Of a stretch of DNA of 12,497 nucleotides, positions 1-9,028 are shown piece after piece. Under the pieces are notes generated by a model. That model was not told the origin of the DNA. It did no database searches and saw nothing but the letters and a program-made list of their open reading frames with translations. Made by a program: the position numbers and the translations under genes. Positions within the stretch are counted from its first letter, which is position 1. Each line of letters opens with the position of its first letter. The DNA comes from Actinidia chinensis (Eukaryota > Streptophyta > Magnoliopsida > Ericales > Actinidiaceae), in NCBI GenBank assembly GCA_009663005.1, contig VIGQ01000262.1, forward strand, positions 1 through 12,497, in the 5' to 3' direction.

Positions 1-455
1 CAATTTGAACGATTTAGGAAAAGTGAGGACAGCCAATAAGGACATGTATGTTAGGTAAACTTTTTCAAAGAGGATTTTTAAGGTTTGAAAAGTATCCGAA
101 AGAAGGTGGAAGTTGTTGTTTTTAAGTTTTAAAGGGTGTAGTAAAGTTGGCAGTGAGAACACTCCGAACAGATTTCAATAATTTGTAGAAGTTTTAGCTG
201 TAGGATCTGACTACAAAATTATCGATTATATAAAAAACGAAGTTTGATTGAGTGGTCTATAAACCGTATAATGGGATCACTTCATATCGAGGGTAGACAA
301 ATATTATTTTTCAGCTTGGACTGTATATATTTTTTTTTAAATGTGAATCGATCATGATTACAGTAATGTTCAATCAACTTAATTTTAGAAATGAAAAACT
401 TGCCAGTGTGCCAAATTTATTCTAAAGTTCAAATATTGAACTTTGGAATGCTTGA

Positions 456-468
456 GGGGGGGGGGGGG
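456..468 (+). repeat. Poly(G) tract, 13 G
   Basis: An uninterrupted run of 13 G stands in AT-rich surroundings, about 95 bases before the first copy of the direct repeat at 562-664. Similar G runs occur at 5967-5973, 5990-5999 and 6138-6147. Its exact length is likely to be unreliable in any sequencing technology. Confidence 0.9.
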
Positions 469-561
469 CACAAAAGAAATCAAACGGTTGGAAGGTTCTT
501 CGAAGCAAATGCGTTTTTTTCGTGCAATGAAATGAATCTACACGAATATATTTTTTAAAGA

Positions 562-664
562 AAATGGAAGGTTTTGATCTTAGAAAAGTGAAATTTACAA
601 ATTGATATTAACTTTTGAAACGTGTGGGTGGGTGAGGATATTTGAAAGCTCCGTTAATATTCAA
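562..664 (+). repeat. Diverged direct repeat, copy A
   Basis: This stretch aligns by eye with 1434-1543. Shared landmarks in the same order are an AATGGAAG start, AAAGTGAAATTTA, a run of GGGTGAGG type, then ATATTTGAAAGCT or ATTTTGAAAGCTTG and a closing TTCAAG. It is probably a fragment of a dispersed non-coding element. No terminal inverted repeats or target-site duplications could be assigned. Confidence 0.6.
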
Positions 665-1433
665 GAATTCCCGTACTTTATTTTTTTTATCACGGCATAT
701 GAATATAAATTATAAGGTCATTTTGACTTCAAAATTATCTTTCATTATTCATGATTGAAATTATTTGAGTTAATCCAACGGCCTAAGATTTCACTGAAGA
801 ATTATTTTTTTCTCCCCCAAACTATCACTTCTTTCGTTTAAAAAAATTATGGGTCTCACATAAGTCATGACACTTTTCTCCCAATAGCTAGAAATCACTT
901 TTTAAACTGCTCGGCCCGACTCCGCTATTTTCACTTCATTGGATTCATGGTTCTTTTTTTTTTTTTTTTTTTAGTGGACTCAAAAAAAAAATTAAAACAC
1001 ACTTTTTTTTCTTCCTCAATTCTCAAAAATAGGGCAATACTTTTAAAAATCCATTATACTTTCTATTTTGTTCTTCATTTGTAACAATAGATCTCTTCAT
1101 AGTATAATATGCATATAATATATTTTTGACTCTGATTTGTAATACTTCTTTGGTTTTTCTAAATGTAAAATTCTAACGATTCTGTCTAAGAAGTAATTGT
1201 ATTTTTACGTAGTGCCAGGCATAGACAATTGTAATTCTGTATTAACGTTTATACTTTTATGACCCCCAACATCTACGTTGGACACCAAGTCTTTACATAA
1301 GAATCCTTTAGAAAAAGTTAGTGTGCATTAGAGGCCTATCAATAAGTGCAAATTCACATGGCTAGTTTTTTTGTTGATTTTGTAGAAGTCAAAGGTTAAA
1401 GTCTCCCAAAACATATGTTTGTTTTATAAAAAA

Positions 1434-1543
1434 AATGGAAGTTTGTGATTTTTAAAGTGAAATTTAAAAAATTAAAAACTTGAAGGGAAAAGTAGAAGAG
1501 GGGTGCCATGGGGTGAGGGGGGTATTTTGAAAGCTTGTTTCAA
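1434..1543 (+). repeat. Diverged direct repeat, copy B
   Basis: Partner of 562-664, in the same orientation and about 870 bases downstream. It carries the richer G cluster (GGGGTGCCATGGGGTGAGG then more G). The spacing between landmarks differs by a few bases, so the repeat is old or the sequence noisy. Confidence 0.6.
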
Positions 1544-1589
1544 GTAGGGCTATCAAAAAATTCTGGAGAAACTGAAAAAATGTTCGGTC

Positions 1590-1740
1590 TGAATCATTAA
1601 CTGTCGGTTTGGTGCAGTTTTTAAGGAGTTAGATCGGTTTATGGTTGTGAATCCTAAAAACCAAATCGAGTAGTTCGGTTCATGGATTGTGTGATTGTTT
1701 TCAATCCGAATTAAATTGGAACTGGATCGGACCAGACCAT
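1590..1740. repeat. GGTTCGGTT-rich low-complexity patch
   Basis: The patch is rich in CGGTTT, TCGGTT, ATCGGTTTATGG and GATCGGACC words, the AACCGAACCGA type of degenerate low-complexity DNA common between plant genes and often part of transposon remnants. Related words appear at 8430-8500 and 9210-9310. The minus-strand open frame across it (to 1774) is not treated as a gene. Confidence 0.5.
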
Positions 1741-1989
1741 ATAATATTAATATAGTTTTATTATTTACATACAATGAGTACTTACTTTACATGTGTGGAA
1801 CTTGTCACTAGATAAAAAGTTTCAATCATAAATACAAAGTTGTAACTCTAATCTATCTTTGCTCTTCTTTTTAATTTCTTTTCATTCATGCTTGGTTAAT
1901 TTATGAATATCTTAATTTTAAACATCTGAAATTTAGTGATCAGCTTATAAGGTCTATCTATATAGAGTGGTTTCAAATACGAAATTGTA

Positions 1990-2436
1990 TTATGGATATT
2001 GCTCAGTTGCGTTGTAAAAAAAATAATCATAGAAAGTTTATGTCAGGAATAATATAGGTGTTATAGTTTTCGTAGGAAATAAATAATTATTCTACCAAAA
2101 CCGTGGTTTTTACTGAAACAAAACAATTATTTTAAAGTCGAAATTGGATGATCGAAATTTTTAAAAAAATAATAAAAATTCGGTTCTGGATCCTTGATTT
2201 TACTCAAACACCACTTTAGCAACTCCACTGAACGTTTTTTCGCACCAACTTAAAAAGTGATAATATTGACATAAATTATCTGGCCCAAGTCGATGTGCAA
2301 TAAGGCTAACATAAAAAGGGGCCCACTCTTCGCCGCCACATATCTAACAGAAAACTCTGAAATAACTAGAGTAGTGGAAATTCCGTGTTTTTGCTACTAC
2401 ATTTTCATATGCATGTTAGATCATGGAGAGAAAAAC
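1990..2436 (+). promoter_or_regulatory. 5' flank of RLP copy 1, shared with copy 2
   Basis: From about 2240 to the start codon this flank matches 9380-9572 in order: a GATAATATTGAC/GATAATTATTGAC word, TTATCTGGCCCAAG/TTATTTTGGCCAAG, a TATA-like box next to GGGCCC, ATATCTAACAGA, and AGTAGTGGAAATTC. Weaker matches (ATTATGGATAT, a CGGTT-rich stretch, GGATCC) suggest that the shared part begins near 1990 and 9130. The duplication therefore carried the promoter region. The flank presumably holds the core promoter and a short 5' UTR. Confidence 0.6.
2310..2317 (+). promoter_or_regulatory. TATA-like box of copy 1
   Basis: CATAAAAA lies about 120 bases before the assigned start codon. It is followed directly by GGGGCCCAC, which resembles the GGGCCCAC/GTGGGCCC sites bound by plant TCP factors. 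Copy 2 has a better TATAAAG at the same place. The position is right for a core promoter, but no transcript evidence is available. Confidence 0.45.
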
Positions 2437-2945
2437 ATGCATTCAAACTTCTTCACGAGTTTTCGGTGTTTTGCTTGTCTCTATGGAAACACAAGGCTGG
2501 AGTCTCGTCACAGGACACCAAAAAAATCAGGAGGTTGCCTGGAGAGGAGAGAGAGAAAGAAAAAGATAACAAGCTCTCCTCCATTTAAAGAGACCTGTTG
2601 TAGACGAGACGGGGTTCTCTCGGCTTCGGGGGAACGAAGAAGATAAAAGAATTGTTGCAAATGGAGAGGAGGTCGGTTGTTTCCTGCAACAATCGCACTG
2701 GCCGTGTAACCAAAATCGATCTCAGCAACCTTTCTGATCTGAGGAAAGGTAAGATTAGTCCTTCAATAACTTGGAATTGCAGAATCGAAGATTAAACCTT
2801 GGCGGAAATGATGTGGAGAAGGAGGGAATCAAATCACAGTCTTCATTGCTTCCTTCAGCCGAAATTACAGTACCTTGATTGTGGGAAATTCCTTTCCAGT
2901 GGTCCAATTCCTCAATCAGACTTGGGGAATTTTCCAGTCAAGTAT

Positions 2946-3328
2946 CTTGATATCAGTGAAGATGAGCAATCAATGGATGGTTGGAAATATTAGTGGCTGA
3001 TCTCATTTTCTTTTGGAGACACCCTTGAACTAGTTATGGACATTAAACAAGCAACAATGGAGCTGAAACTATCAATAGTCTTCCCTCTTGAAAAAAAACC
3101 TACCACTTACGACATTTGCCAACTTCCAAATGTTGTTCCTCCCGCACATACTTTTAATTCTCTCTTTCACTGAGGTCCTTGATACTTGCTGACAATGATC
3201 TGTCCTCTTTTCAATTGATAGATGATGTCATTCACAATTTGAGCAATAGCATTGAGATGTGGATCTAGTTATAACAGTTAAAAGGATCTGATTCCTGATT
3301 CTGTTGGGACATGATCTCTCTTGTGAAT
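2946..3328 (+). repeat. LRR block unit 1 of copy 1
   Basis: A block of 383 bases (about 128 codons, five or so LRRs) is bounded by the CTTGATATCAGT / CTCGATCTCAGT landmark that encodes LDLS. Order inside: a GATGG(T)GGAAATATT-GAGTGGCT-like region, an LSQA(I/T)NWAE-like stretch, CAACTTCCAAATGTTGTTCCTCC (QLPNVVPP), TTGAGGTCCTTGAT (LEVLD), a GATCTGTCCTCTT region and TTAAAAGG(T)CTGATTCCTGATTC (LKGLIPDS). Unit 2 follows head to tail. Confidence 0.8.
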
Positions 3329-3713
3329 CTCGATCTCAGTTTTAATCACGAATTGGATGGTGTGGAAATATTGAGTGGCTTTCTCACTTGCTTATGAGAC
3401 CACCTTGATCTTCGGGATTGTGAACCTTAGCCAAGCAACCAATTGGGCTGAAAACTATCAAGAGATCTATCACCTCTTGAAAAACTACGCTACGAGGTTG
3501 CAAACGTCAAAATGTGGTCCCTCCCGACCTCCTTAATTTCACTTTTTCTCTTGAGGTCCTTTTGAAAATTCTTGCTGACCACATGATCTGTCCTTTTCAA
3601 TTTTAATAGTGGCTATTCAATTTGGAGTACTAGCTTGTCGCTGTTGACCTAGTTCTAACCAGTTTAAAGGTTTGATCCTGATTCTTTGGGGAACATGATC
3701 TCTCTTGTGAAAA
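3329..3713 (+). repeat. LRR block unit 2 of copy 1
   Basis: Second head-to-tail copy of the block, 385 bases. It reads SFNHELDG-like, then IEWLSHL, then CTTAGCCAAGCAACCAATTGGG (LSQATNW), before ending at the next CTCGATCTCAGT. It diverges from unit 1 by small indels and scattered substitutions. Copy 2 of the gene has three such units. Confidence 0.8.
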
Positions 3714-4679
3714 CTCGATCTCAGTGAATCAAAAACTTGAAGAGGCATTCCAAAGTCCTTTCCAATTTAAACTCATTTACAAACATTTCCTACGGTTATA
3801 AACGTAACTGACGTTCGCTTCCCAGAATTCTTAAAGGAAATGTCAGTACAAGTTTTTGAATTGATTGAGGGGAATTAAAAACTTTAGTGGTGCAATCCCT
3901 GGAAAGATGGACAAGGTTCATCATTAATAAGGTTGTTTCTTGGTAACAATAGTTTGAAAAATGGACTGTAACCAAAGTATATTGGACGAAATACTTTCCA
4001 AGCTTCAGTTTTGGAATTGTCTCATTCTAATCAGTTTAAGGTCACGTACAAACGAGTTCCATTCCAATGTAAAATTTTAGTATCTCTCCCAAAAATGTGT
4101 CCGGGTCAATTCTTTCAGATGTCAAGTGTGGGTGTTCAATTGATAGAATCTTGAACTCTCAATAACCAATATCTGGAGGAAAGGACTTCCAGATTGTTGG
4201 GAAAGGTTTGAATTTCTAGAGTTATCAATTTGGCCAACAATAATTTTTCTGGGAGGAAACTTACCTACCTCAATGGGGTCCCTAAAATAACCTAAAAGCA
4301 ATTAGCAGTTACGCAACAATAGCTTCCATGGGGAATGCCTGTGTAGTTGAAGAAATTGATTGAAAAGGTTATGCATTTATTGAACTTGGGACGGAACGAT
4401 GCACTGGAAAAAGAGCATGGATAGGAATGCATCTAACTAAGTCCTAGATGTTCTTCTAGCCAGTCGATCTAAACAAATTCTATGGAGGTTATACCTGAAC
4501 TATCTGCCACACTTAATCATATTCAATTTATGGACTTCTCTCAAAATGACTTATTGGCGAGAAAACTACCAATCAAGTGCTTTGACAAATTTTCTTTCAT
4601 TGGTTCAAAATTGATGACTTCAAAGACCAAATCAATTTCTGTATTGGGAACACATGCCAATTATACTATTAAGTATATT

Positions 4680-4712
4680 TATGAAGGAAAATGCATTGCA
4701 CAGTGGAAAGGA
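4680..4712 (+). other. RLP island-domain Y-x8-KG motif
   Basis: In the frame open from 4482 to 4769 the residues are YEGKCIAQWKG: Tyr, eight residues, Lys-Gly. A Y-x8-KG motif is described for the island domain that interrupts the LRR array of ligand-sensing RLPs near the membrane. It is followed by the expected SLLK..DL start of the final LRRs. The motif is intact here and broken in copy 2. Confidence 0.7.
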
Positions 4713-5210
4713 GTGGAGATGGGAGTACACGAAAACTCTCTATCGCTACTAAAATCATTGACCTTTTAAGCAATAAGTTCGCGGAAAGGATTCAAACAAG
4801 TTGCGACTTTGGCAGGGCTGGTCTCCCTAAAACTTTGTCAAGAAAACAATTTGACAGCGACAAATCATCCAAGAGATTGCAGACGTCAGATTTGAAATGT
4901 TGGCAATCTCTTGATCTTTCTGGAGGAAAAATCGACGTTCTAGCGCAATTCATACAAGTCTTGCTCGTCATAACTATCTCCGCATATTGGACTATGTCAA
5001 ATAACACACTTGTCAGGAAAAATCCATTGGGCACTCAATTACAAAGTTCAATGGCTTCCGCAATATTCGGGGAATCTTCACCTTTGTGGGCTTCCGCTAA
5101 AAAAAGAAGGGCCCAGAGAAGAAATAATGAGTTTGAAAACCTCATGGCCAAAGACAAAAGTAGTTCAAGAAGAGAAATGAGGACAAGTTAATACTCCATC
5201 GAGGTTTTTT

Positions 5211-5318
5211 TATATTAGCATGGGGCCTTGGTTTGCAGTTGGATTTGTGGTAGTTTTTGGCATTATCCTCTTTAGCAGTTCGTTGAGGAATGCCTATTTC
5301 CAGTCTGGACGCAGATAA
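5211..5318 (+). other. Transmembrane segment and tail of copy 1
   Basis: One uninterrupted frame reads YISMGPWFAVGFVVVFGI, then ILFSSSLRNAYFQ, and stops at TAA 5316-5318. This is the standard RLP ending: one hydrophobic span followed by a short basic cytoplasmic tail, here with small GxxxG-like spacing that in RLPs supports pairing with SOBIR1. A one-base shift near 5308 joins a second in-frame tail (VTTALICLDCREREEKASEIIR) ending at 5401, which is probably the true C-terminus. Confidence 0.85.
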
Positions 5319-5401
5319 CTGGTGTTTTTGATGTGACAACAGCATTAATATGCTTAGACTGCAGAGAACGAGAAGAGAAGGCTTCGGAGATAATTAGATA
5401 A

Positions 5402-5514
5402 GTTTGTTCTGTGTTATCCCATTACAAAATTTAACCAATTGAACGCTTAACATGTTCATTTTTTGTTTGTTGGTTTCTTCTTCTTTTGTTTTCTTTGTTT
5501 ACTATCTTTTCTAG
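5402..5514 (+). other. Candidate 3'-UTR intron of copy 1
   Basis: Directly after the assigned stop is a GTTTGT donor-like site. A long T/C-rich tract with TTTACTATC ends in CTAG at 5511-5514, a strong plant 3' splice site. The sequence after it (GGAGCTGCTGGC...) is clearly less AT-rich than the tract, as expected for exon. RLP genes sometimes carry such an intron. The acceptor looks convincing; the donor choice is weaker. Confidence 0.45.
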
Positions 5515-6299
5515 GGAGCTGCTGGCACCTTGAGGGCAAGAGAAACTTGCGCTGAGGTCAAAAGTCGACCAAGTGGGAGTATCCAAATACCGGCTACGCA
5601 TGTGGTCTAGAGTCATTCTTGAAGGAATTACTGCTCAATTATTTTATGTGTAATTTTATGGATGTAGTGGTTTTGAAGGACTGTAATATGTTGTTTTTGG
5701 ATTGCCATGACATTTGATTGTCTCGGGTGTTTGTTCCTTTTAAGAGTGTATGGGGTTTGTGTGATGGATGAAGGAAAAAGAATATAACTGGTGTTATTTT
5801 TAAAACTTTGTATGGTTTTCTTCTAAGTTAATTTTAGCTTTTTTGAAATTCATAATTTTTTAAAAGGGGTGTAAAATACTAAAATACTAATTATCTCCAA
5901 ATAAATTTAATGATCATAAAAAATATTCAATTTGATTTTGAGTATCTTTTTGTAATTATTTTTTAAGGGGGGGATAGAAAAGAAAAGGAGGGGGGGGGGC
6001 TCCCTTTTTTACTTGCCCTAATATGGATGACCCTTGAAAAGTAACAATTTTTTGACTAAAAGAGGAAATTGTTTATAAAAGATAAAATAATAACAACTCA
6101 AGTGAAAATTTATTCCTTACAAATAAGCATTAATTGTGGGGGGGGGGTGAGGATGGGCTCTCCAATTACAATTAAAACAATAATGCATAACAAAATAGGG
6201 AACCGTTCAAAATTTATTAAGTTAAAAGGGCGAGGCAAACACTTTTTGGTCAAGCTTAGTTTTACTTGGTTAGCTTCCCCTGGAGAATATAAACATGTC
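5515..6299. other. 3' UTR candidate then intergenic DNA
   Basis: 5515 to roughly 5800 could be the last UTR exon of copy 1, with TGTAAT words and an AATAAA at 5900-5905. After that the sequence is AT-rich, with G runs at 5967-5973, 5990-5999 and 6138-6147. Open frames in this stretch have no recognisable protein character. Confidence 0.4.
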
Positions 6300-6482
6300 T
6301 TATATAGTCCTTGCCCTAACAAATTTTGGGCCTTTGGTTGGTTCTAGAGGGTCAGTCTTGCCAGAGATTGCCGGCCTAAGTCCTAGTTCTCTCGTCATCT
6401 CCATGCGCAACCAAGGCTGCAAGTCCAGAAGAGTGTTTAATTGTCCCATGTCGTTTATAGAATCCACCCAAGCTTGGTACAA
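6300..6482 (-). other. Unidentified protein-like open frame
   Basis: A 60-residue minus-strand frame reads with protein-like composition: QAWVDSINDMGQLNTLL, then DLQPWLRMEMTRELGLRP, then DPLEPTKGPKFVRARTI and a stop. It has no ATG at its start (the first codon is TTG, and the frame is open back to a stop at 6504-6506), so it would be an exon or a relic. GC content is clearly higher than the flanks. The plus strand is also open across much of it (6295-6486), which weakens the coding call. I do not recognise the family and assign no function. Confidence 0.25.
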
Positions 6483-6699
6483 ATGATTGAGAGGATGCTT
6501 AACTTAAATGTAAGATTTGTTTTAAGGTTTTTATACCATCAAAATTTTAACAGTTTAAAGAAAAACTAAAAGGAATATTAGAAAAGGAAAAATAAAAGTA
6601 GCCGAAACAACAATAGAAGTAAAAGTATTTGGGCAATTGCTCACAGTAAGCTTTAATCAACGTCAATGTGTATCCATAATGGAACTTTTTTATGTATTT

Positions 6700-6922
6700 T
6701 AGATTTATTTGTATACACACCTAACATCTAGCAGTTGATCTTATGAATGCTAAGGGGACTGTTTTTTGTAATTTCAAGCATATATTTGTAATGCACACCG
6801 CTAAGCTCTTGTACTTCAATTTGAAGGTCTTCTGAATGCGAGGGAACTGTTTTTTATATCTGAGTTTTTTTTATTTATATGCATACGTAAGCTCTAGAAC
6901 TTGACGAGTGTTTTTTATTTTG
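6700..6922 (+). repeat. Imperfect tandem repeat, about 77-88 bp
   Basis: Two and a half units can be lined up. Shared landmarks are TTTGTATACACACCTAA / TTTGTAATGCACACCGCTAA / TTTATATGCATACGTAA (6708, 6785, 6874), then GAATGCTAAGGGGACTGTTTTTTG / GAATGCGAGGGAACTGTTTTTTA (6745, 6834) and a shortened GAGTGTTTTTTATT (6906). Spacing is 77-88 bases with a deletion in the third unit. Non-coding; no function inferred. Confidence 0.5.
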
Positions 6923-7020
6923 ACTTCATAGCATCCCTTGGGTGTGCACCAGTCCTAGTATACACACATTTAATATTTCGTATTACTGGGGCCTTGAATG
7001 GTTATGAATGACTTGTGTGT

Positions 7021-7570
7021 AGGAAGGACGATTTACCTGTACATGGCTGTCTGAGTTATTGTGGGGGTGTGGGAGAGAACAATTGGTTGTATGCTATGCC
7101 AATCATCATCCTCAATCGCAATAAAGGTTACTGTATTTGGCACCCAATGGGAGAATTGCCCAGCAAGCACTTTCACTGTCACACTATCATGTGGTGGGAG
7201 TTATGATGATAGTCCCACAGTCAAAGAATTACGTGAAAAGGTTTGCTTTGATTGCAATGTGTGTTCATCATTACCTTTTTCTGTTGCCGTTCAATACTTC
7301 TTTTATCATTCAATGGAGGCGACATCCTTTACAATAGTTTTTTATTTTTGGTAGCTAGATGCCTGGATTTGGCACAAAGATTTAAATGCTACTTCCACCT
7401 TTTTCTATTACCTGAAATGTTTGTTGGGGATTTCCTTTCGATGGATGATCTTGAAAGTGCCAAGAGACAGGTGAGCATTTGGGCTATCCTCTAAGATGAA
7501 GAACAAAAGATTGCTTTGAGGACGTGGAACGCTGTTGCTAGGAGGGAAGAGGAGATCTCTCTGCAGTAAA
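7021..7570 (+). other. Unidentified gene-like fragment, possibly spliced
   Basis: This patch is more gene-like than its flanks but unidentified. A TTGTGTGTAG acceptor-like site precedes 7021. A short open stretch reads KVTVFGTQWENCPAS and SYDDSPTVKELREK (frame starting at 7061) and meets an AAAAGGTTTG donor-like site near 7240. After a TTTTTGGTAG site at about 7354 two frames are open: LDAWIWHKDLNATSTFF, or PEMFVGDFLSMDDLESAKRQ, the latter ending at a strong CAGGTGAGC donor near 7470. A further piece, EEQKIALRTWNAVARREEE, follows in 7498-7560. No domain is recognised, and frames switch as in the rest of the window. It could be a decayed gene, a transposon remnant or chance. Confidence 0.25.
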
Positions 7571-7750
7571 TGGTAGGTTGGGACACTATGTGCAATGTTT
7601 TCTATTTCATACTGTAGCATAAAGATTAACCCTTACCTTTTTGCTTAAAGTTTCTTATTGTATCACTTTACTATTGGAGAAAATCAATACATCATTGTAT
7701 GAGGATTAACCCAATTCTTGTCTCGGAGTATTTCGCTTAAAACTTTATCA

Positions 7751-7853
7751 ATATCAATCATTTTTATGTCTTAGCTACTTCCGTGTCCACCATGTCTATA
7801 TCAATCATTTTAGAATACAAAAAAGAAATCACAGTCCGTGCCCACCATGCAGC
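7751..7853 (+). repeat. Two-unit tandem repeat, 47 bp period
   Basis: ATATCAATCATTTT occurs at 7751 and again at 7798. Each is followed by a CTTCCGTGTCCACCATG / CAGTCCGTGCCCACCATG word near the unit end. The second unit is longer by a few bases because of an A-rich insertion. Confidence 0.55.
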
Positions 7854-8429
7854 CCCAAGAATGGTGTCATACATAGATCCATAAGGAGTGTTGTCCTGGT
7901 TCAACGAGTCTGCAGAATGAAAGGGTGATATGAGGGGCTGAAGCAAACGAAACTGTTAGTGGCGACGCAGGTGCCGGATGACGTGCCAGTGGCTGGAAGG
8001 GTGAGTGCGACACACAAAATACTTTTTTTTTGGTGGAAAAAAAAAAAAACCTCCAAAAACAATTTCCAAAACCATCAATTTAAACAATTTATTTTTTATA
8101 AAGTATCTGTAAAACTGATCTAAAACTAAGCCCAATATATTTGAGTTCTAATAATTTATGATTTTGTCCTTGTATAGTTTTTGCAAGTGGCAACATTGTA
8201 AGATACGATACATTAAAACTTTTTGGGGTTAGATAAATTTTTCGAGTTTTAAAATAGAATCATCCTACTCTTTTTGTTATCCCCTTCGCCTTTTGGTATT
8301 TCACTTTAAAAAAACGTTTATAATTGTCCAAATCATTGTTGGCTTAAAAAGTTTGGTTCTACAAAAATAAACAAATTAGATCAGAACGAGTATTATTTTA
8401 GATCCGTTGTTGAATTGATATACTCTTAT

Positions 8430-8500
8430 GAACCAGCCGAATTTTTTTTTTTTAATTTTAATTTGGTACTAAATTTCGGTTAATTCGATATATATATATA
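8430..8500. repeat. CGGTT/CCGAA patch with short TA run
   Basis: It contains AACCAGCCGAA, a long T run, TTTCGGTTAATTCG and then an alternating TA run. It resembles the patches at 1590-1740 and 9210-9310 and is probably a remnant of the same class of low-complexity element. Confidence 0.35.
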
Positions 8501-8613
8501 TTGGTCTTGAAGGTATTTTATGACATTGATTTACATTACCGCCCTTTAAAGAACTTGTGATACTTCCTCCTCTGAGTCCTCTCAATGTGGGTATCTAGTA
8601 TTATGCAATTTTT

Positions 8614-8640
8614 TGAAACAAAAAATTGCAATTGGTGTGG
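8614..8640. repeat. Perfect 12-bp inverted repeat, AAA loop
   Basis: The arms TGCAATTTTTTG and CAAAAAATTGCA are exact reverse complements separated by AAA. No coding feature is adjacent. The stem is AT-rich and weak as RNA, and it lacks the context needed for a plant miRNA precursor. Confidence 0.9.
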
Positions 8641-8998
8641 AGGTTACAATCATTAATTAATACATACATTTTTTGACCATAGTTTCCACTATGCTCCAGA
8701 AATTGAAACAGAAAGTAGGGAAGATTTTTCCGATAACAAAAATTCTAGGTGATGCAAAGTCTTTTCTACATAATGAATAATGACAATGATCTATTTAATT
8801 ATTAAAGACAACACCCCCACTCGGGTATACTCATTTTGAAGGTGTTTATACTTTTTATGTCAAATGTCCTCCCAATTTTTTAGGCTTTCAAGAGAATATA
8901 GATATAACTGTCCCAATAACGTCATAAATTGCATACATCGATGTGCATCCCGCATTAGTGAAAAGAGAAAGTCGGGGGAGATTTTTCAAAAGTAAATC

Positions 8999-9028
8999 CT
9001 ACTGAGTGATATTTCAAAATATCAGTAG
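8999..9028. repeat. Hairpin with one four-base bulge
   Basis: CTACTGAgtgaTATTT pairs with AAATATCAGTAG across a two-base CA loop, with four extra bases on the left arm. It lies in non-coding DNA roughly 570 bases upstream of RLP copy 2. Confidence 0.75.

Larger units (their letters stand above)
1..1989. other. AT-rich intergenic DNA, no gene seen
   Basis: No reading frame here looks like a protein I recognise. The stretch is AT-rich with many A and T runs, including 19 consecutive T at 954-972. The only long open frame (minus strand, 1553-1774) is low-complexity translation of a GGTTCGGTT-rich patch. Repeats inside are listed separately. No tRNA or rRNA signature was noticed by eye. Confidence 0.7.
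2437..5401 (+). pseudogene. LRR receptor-like protein, copy 1, frameshifted
   Basis: This is a cell-surface immune receptor of the EIX2/Cf-9/HcrVf type, with extracellular LRRs, one membrane span and no kinase. The start is placed at ATG 2437 because it aligns with the clean signal-peptide start of copy 2. Recognisable pieces, in changing frames, are a hydrophobic leader; the LRR N-terminal cap CNNRTGRVTKIDLS at 2685; two LRR blocks with IEWLSHL (3370) and QATNWAE; LRNNSFHG at 4309; an island domain with YEGKCIAQWKG (Y-x8-KG, 4680-4712); SLDLSGG (near 4911); PLGTQLQSS (near 5025); a membrane span; and VTTALICLDCRE to a stop at 5399-5401. The 2965 bases correspond to about 988 codons, normal for an intact family member. 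The longest open piece of the array is 4482-4769. Frame changes occur throughout, so the locus is either a pseudogene or a good gene with many assembly indels. Family assignment is secure; functional status is not. Confidence 0.9.

Noticed and set aside
1553..1774. 73-codon minus-strand open frame
   Set aside because: It lies over the GGTTCGGTT-rich patch; the translation is low-complexity with no domain or signal.
2293..2646. 117-codon plus-strand frame as a separate small gene
   Set aside because: It is one frame through the promoter and frameshifted N-terminus of RLP copy 1; the same residues appear piecewise in the other frames of the receptor.
4691..5191. 166-codon frame as an independent protein
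   Set aside because: It runs through the last LRRs of copy 1 and contains recognisable RLP words (SLDLSGG, PLGTQLQSS) mixed with out-of-frame translation.
4792..5345. Minus-strand frames opposite the end of copy 1
   Set aside because: Antisense shadows of the receptor coding region with no protein character of their own.
5431..5616. 61-codon minus-strand frame
   Set aside because: It covers the pyrimidine-rich candidate intron and UTR exon; the lysine/asparagine-rich translation simply reflects the T/C tract.
6069..6347. 92-codon plus-strand frame
   Set aside because: It spans a poly(G) tract and AT-rich DNA, and no domain is seen.
7764..7946. 60-codon minus-strand frame
   Set aside because: It overlaps a 47 bp tandem repeat, has no ATG at its start and no recognised similarity; considered chance.
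8614..8640. microRNA precursor
   Set aside because: The stem is only 12 bp with a three-base loop, far too short for a plant pre-miRNA.
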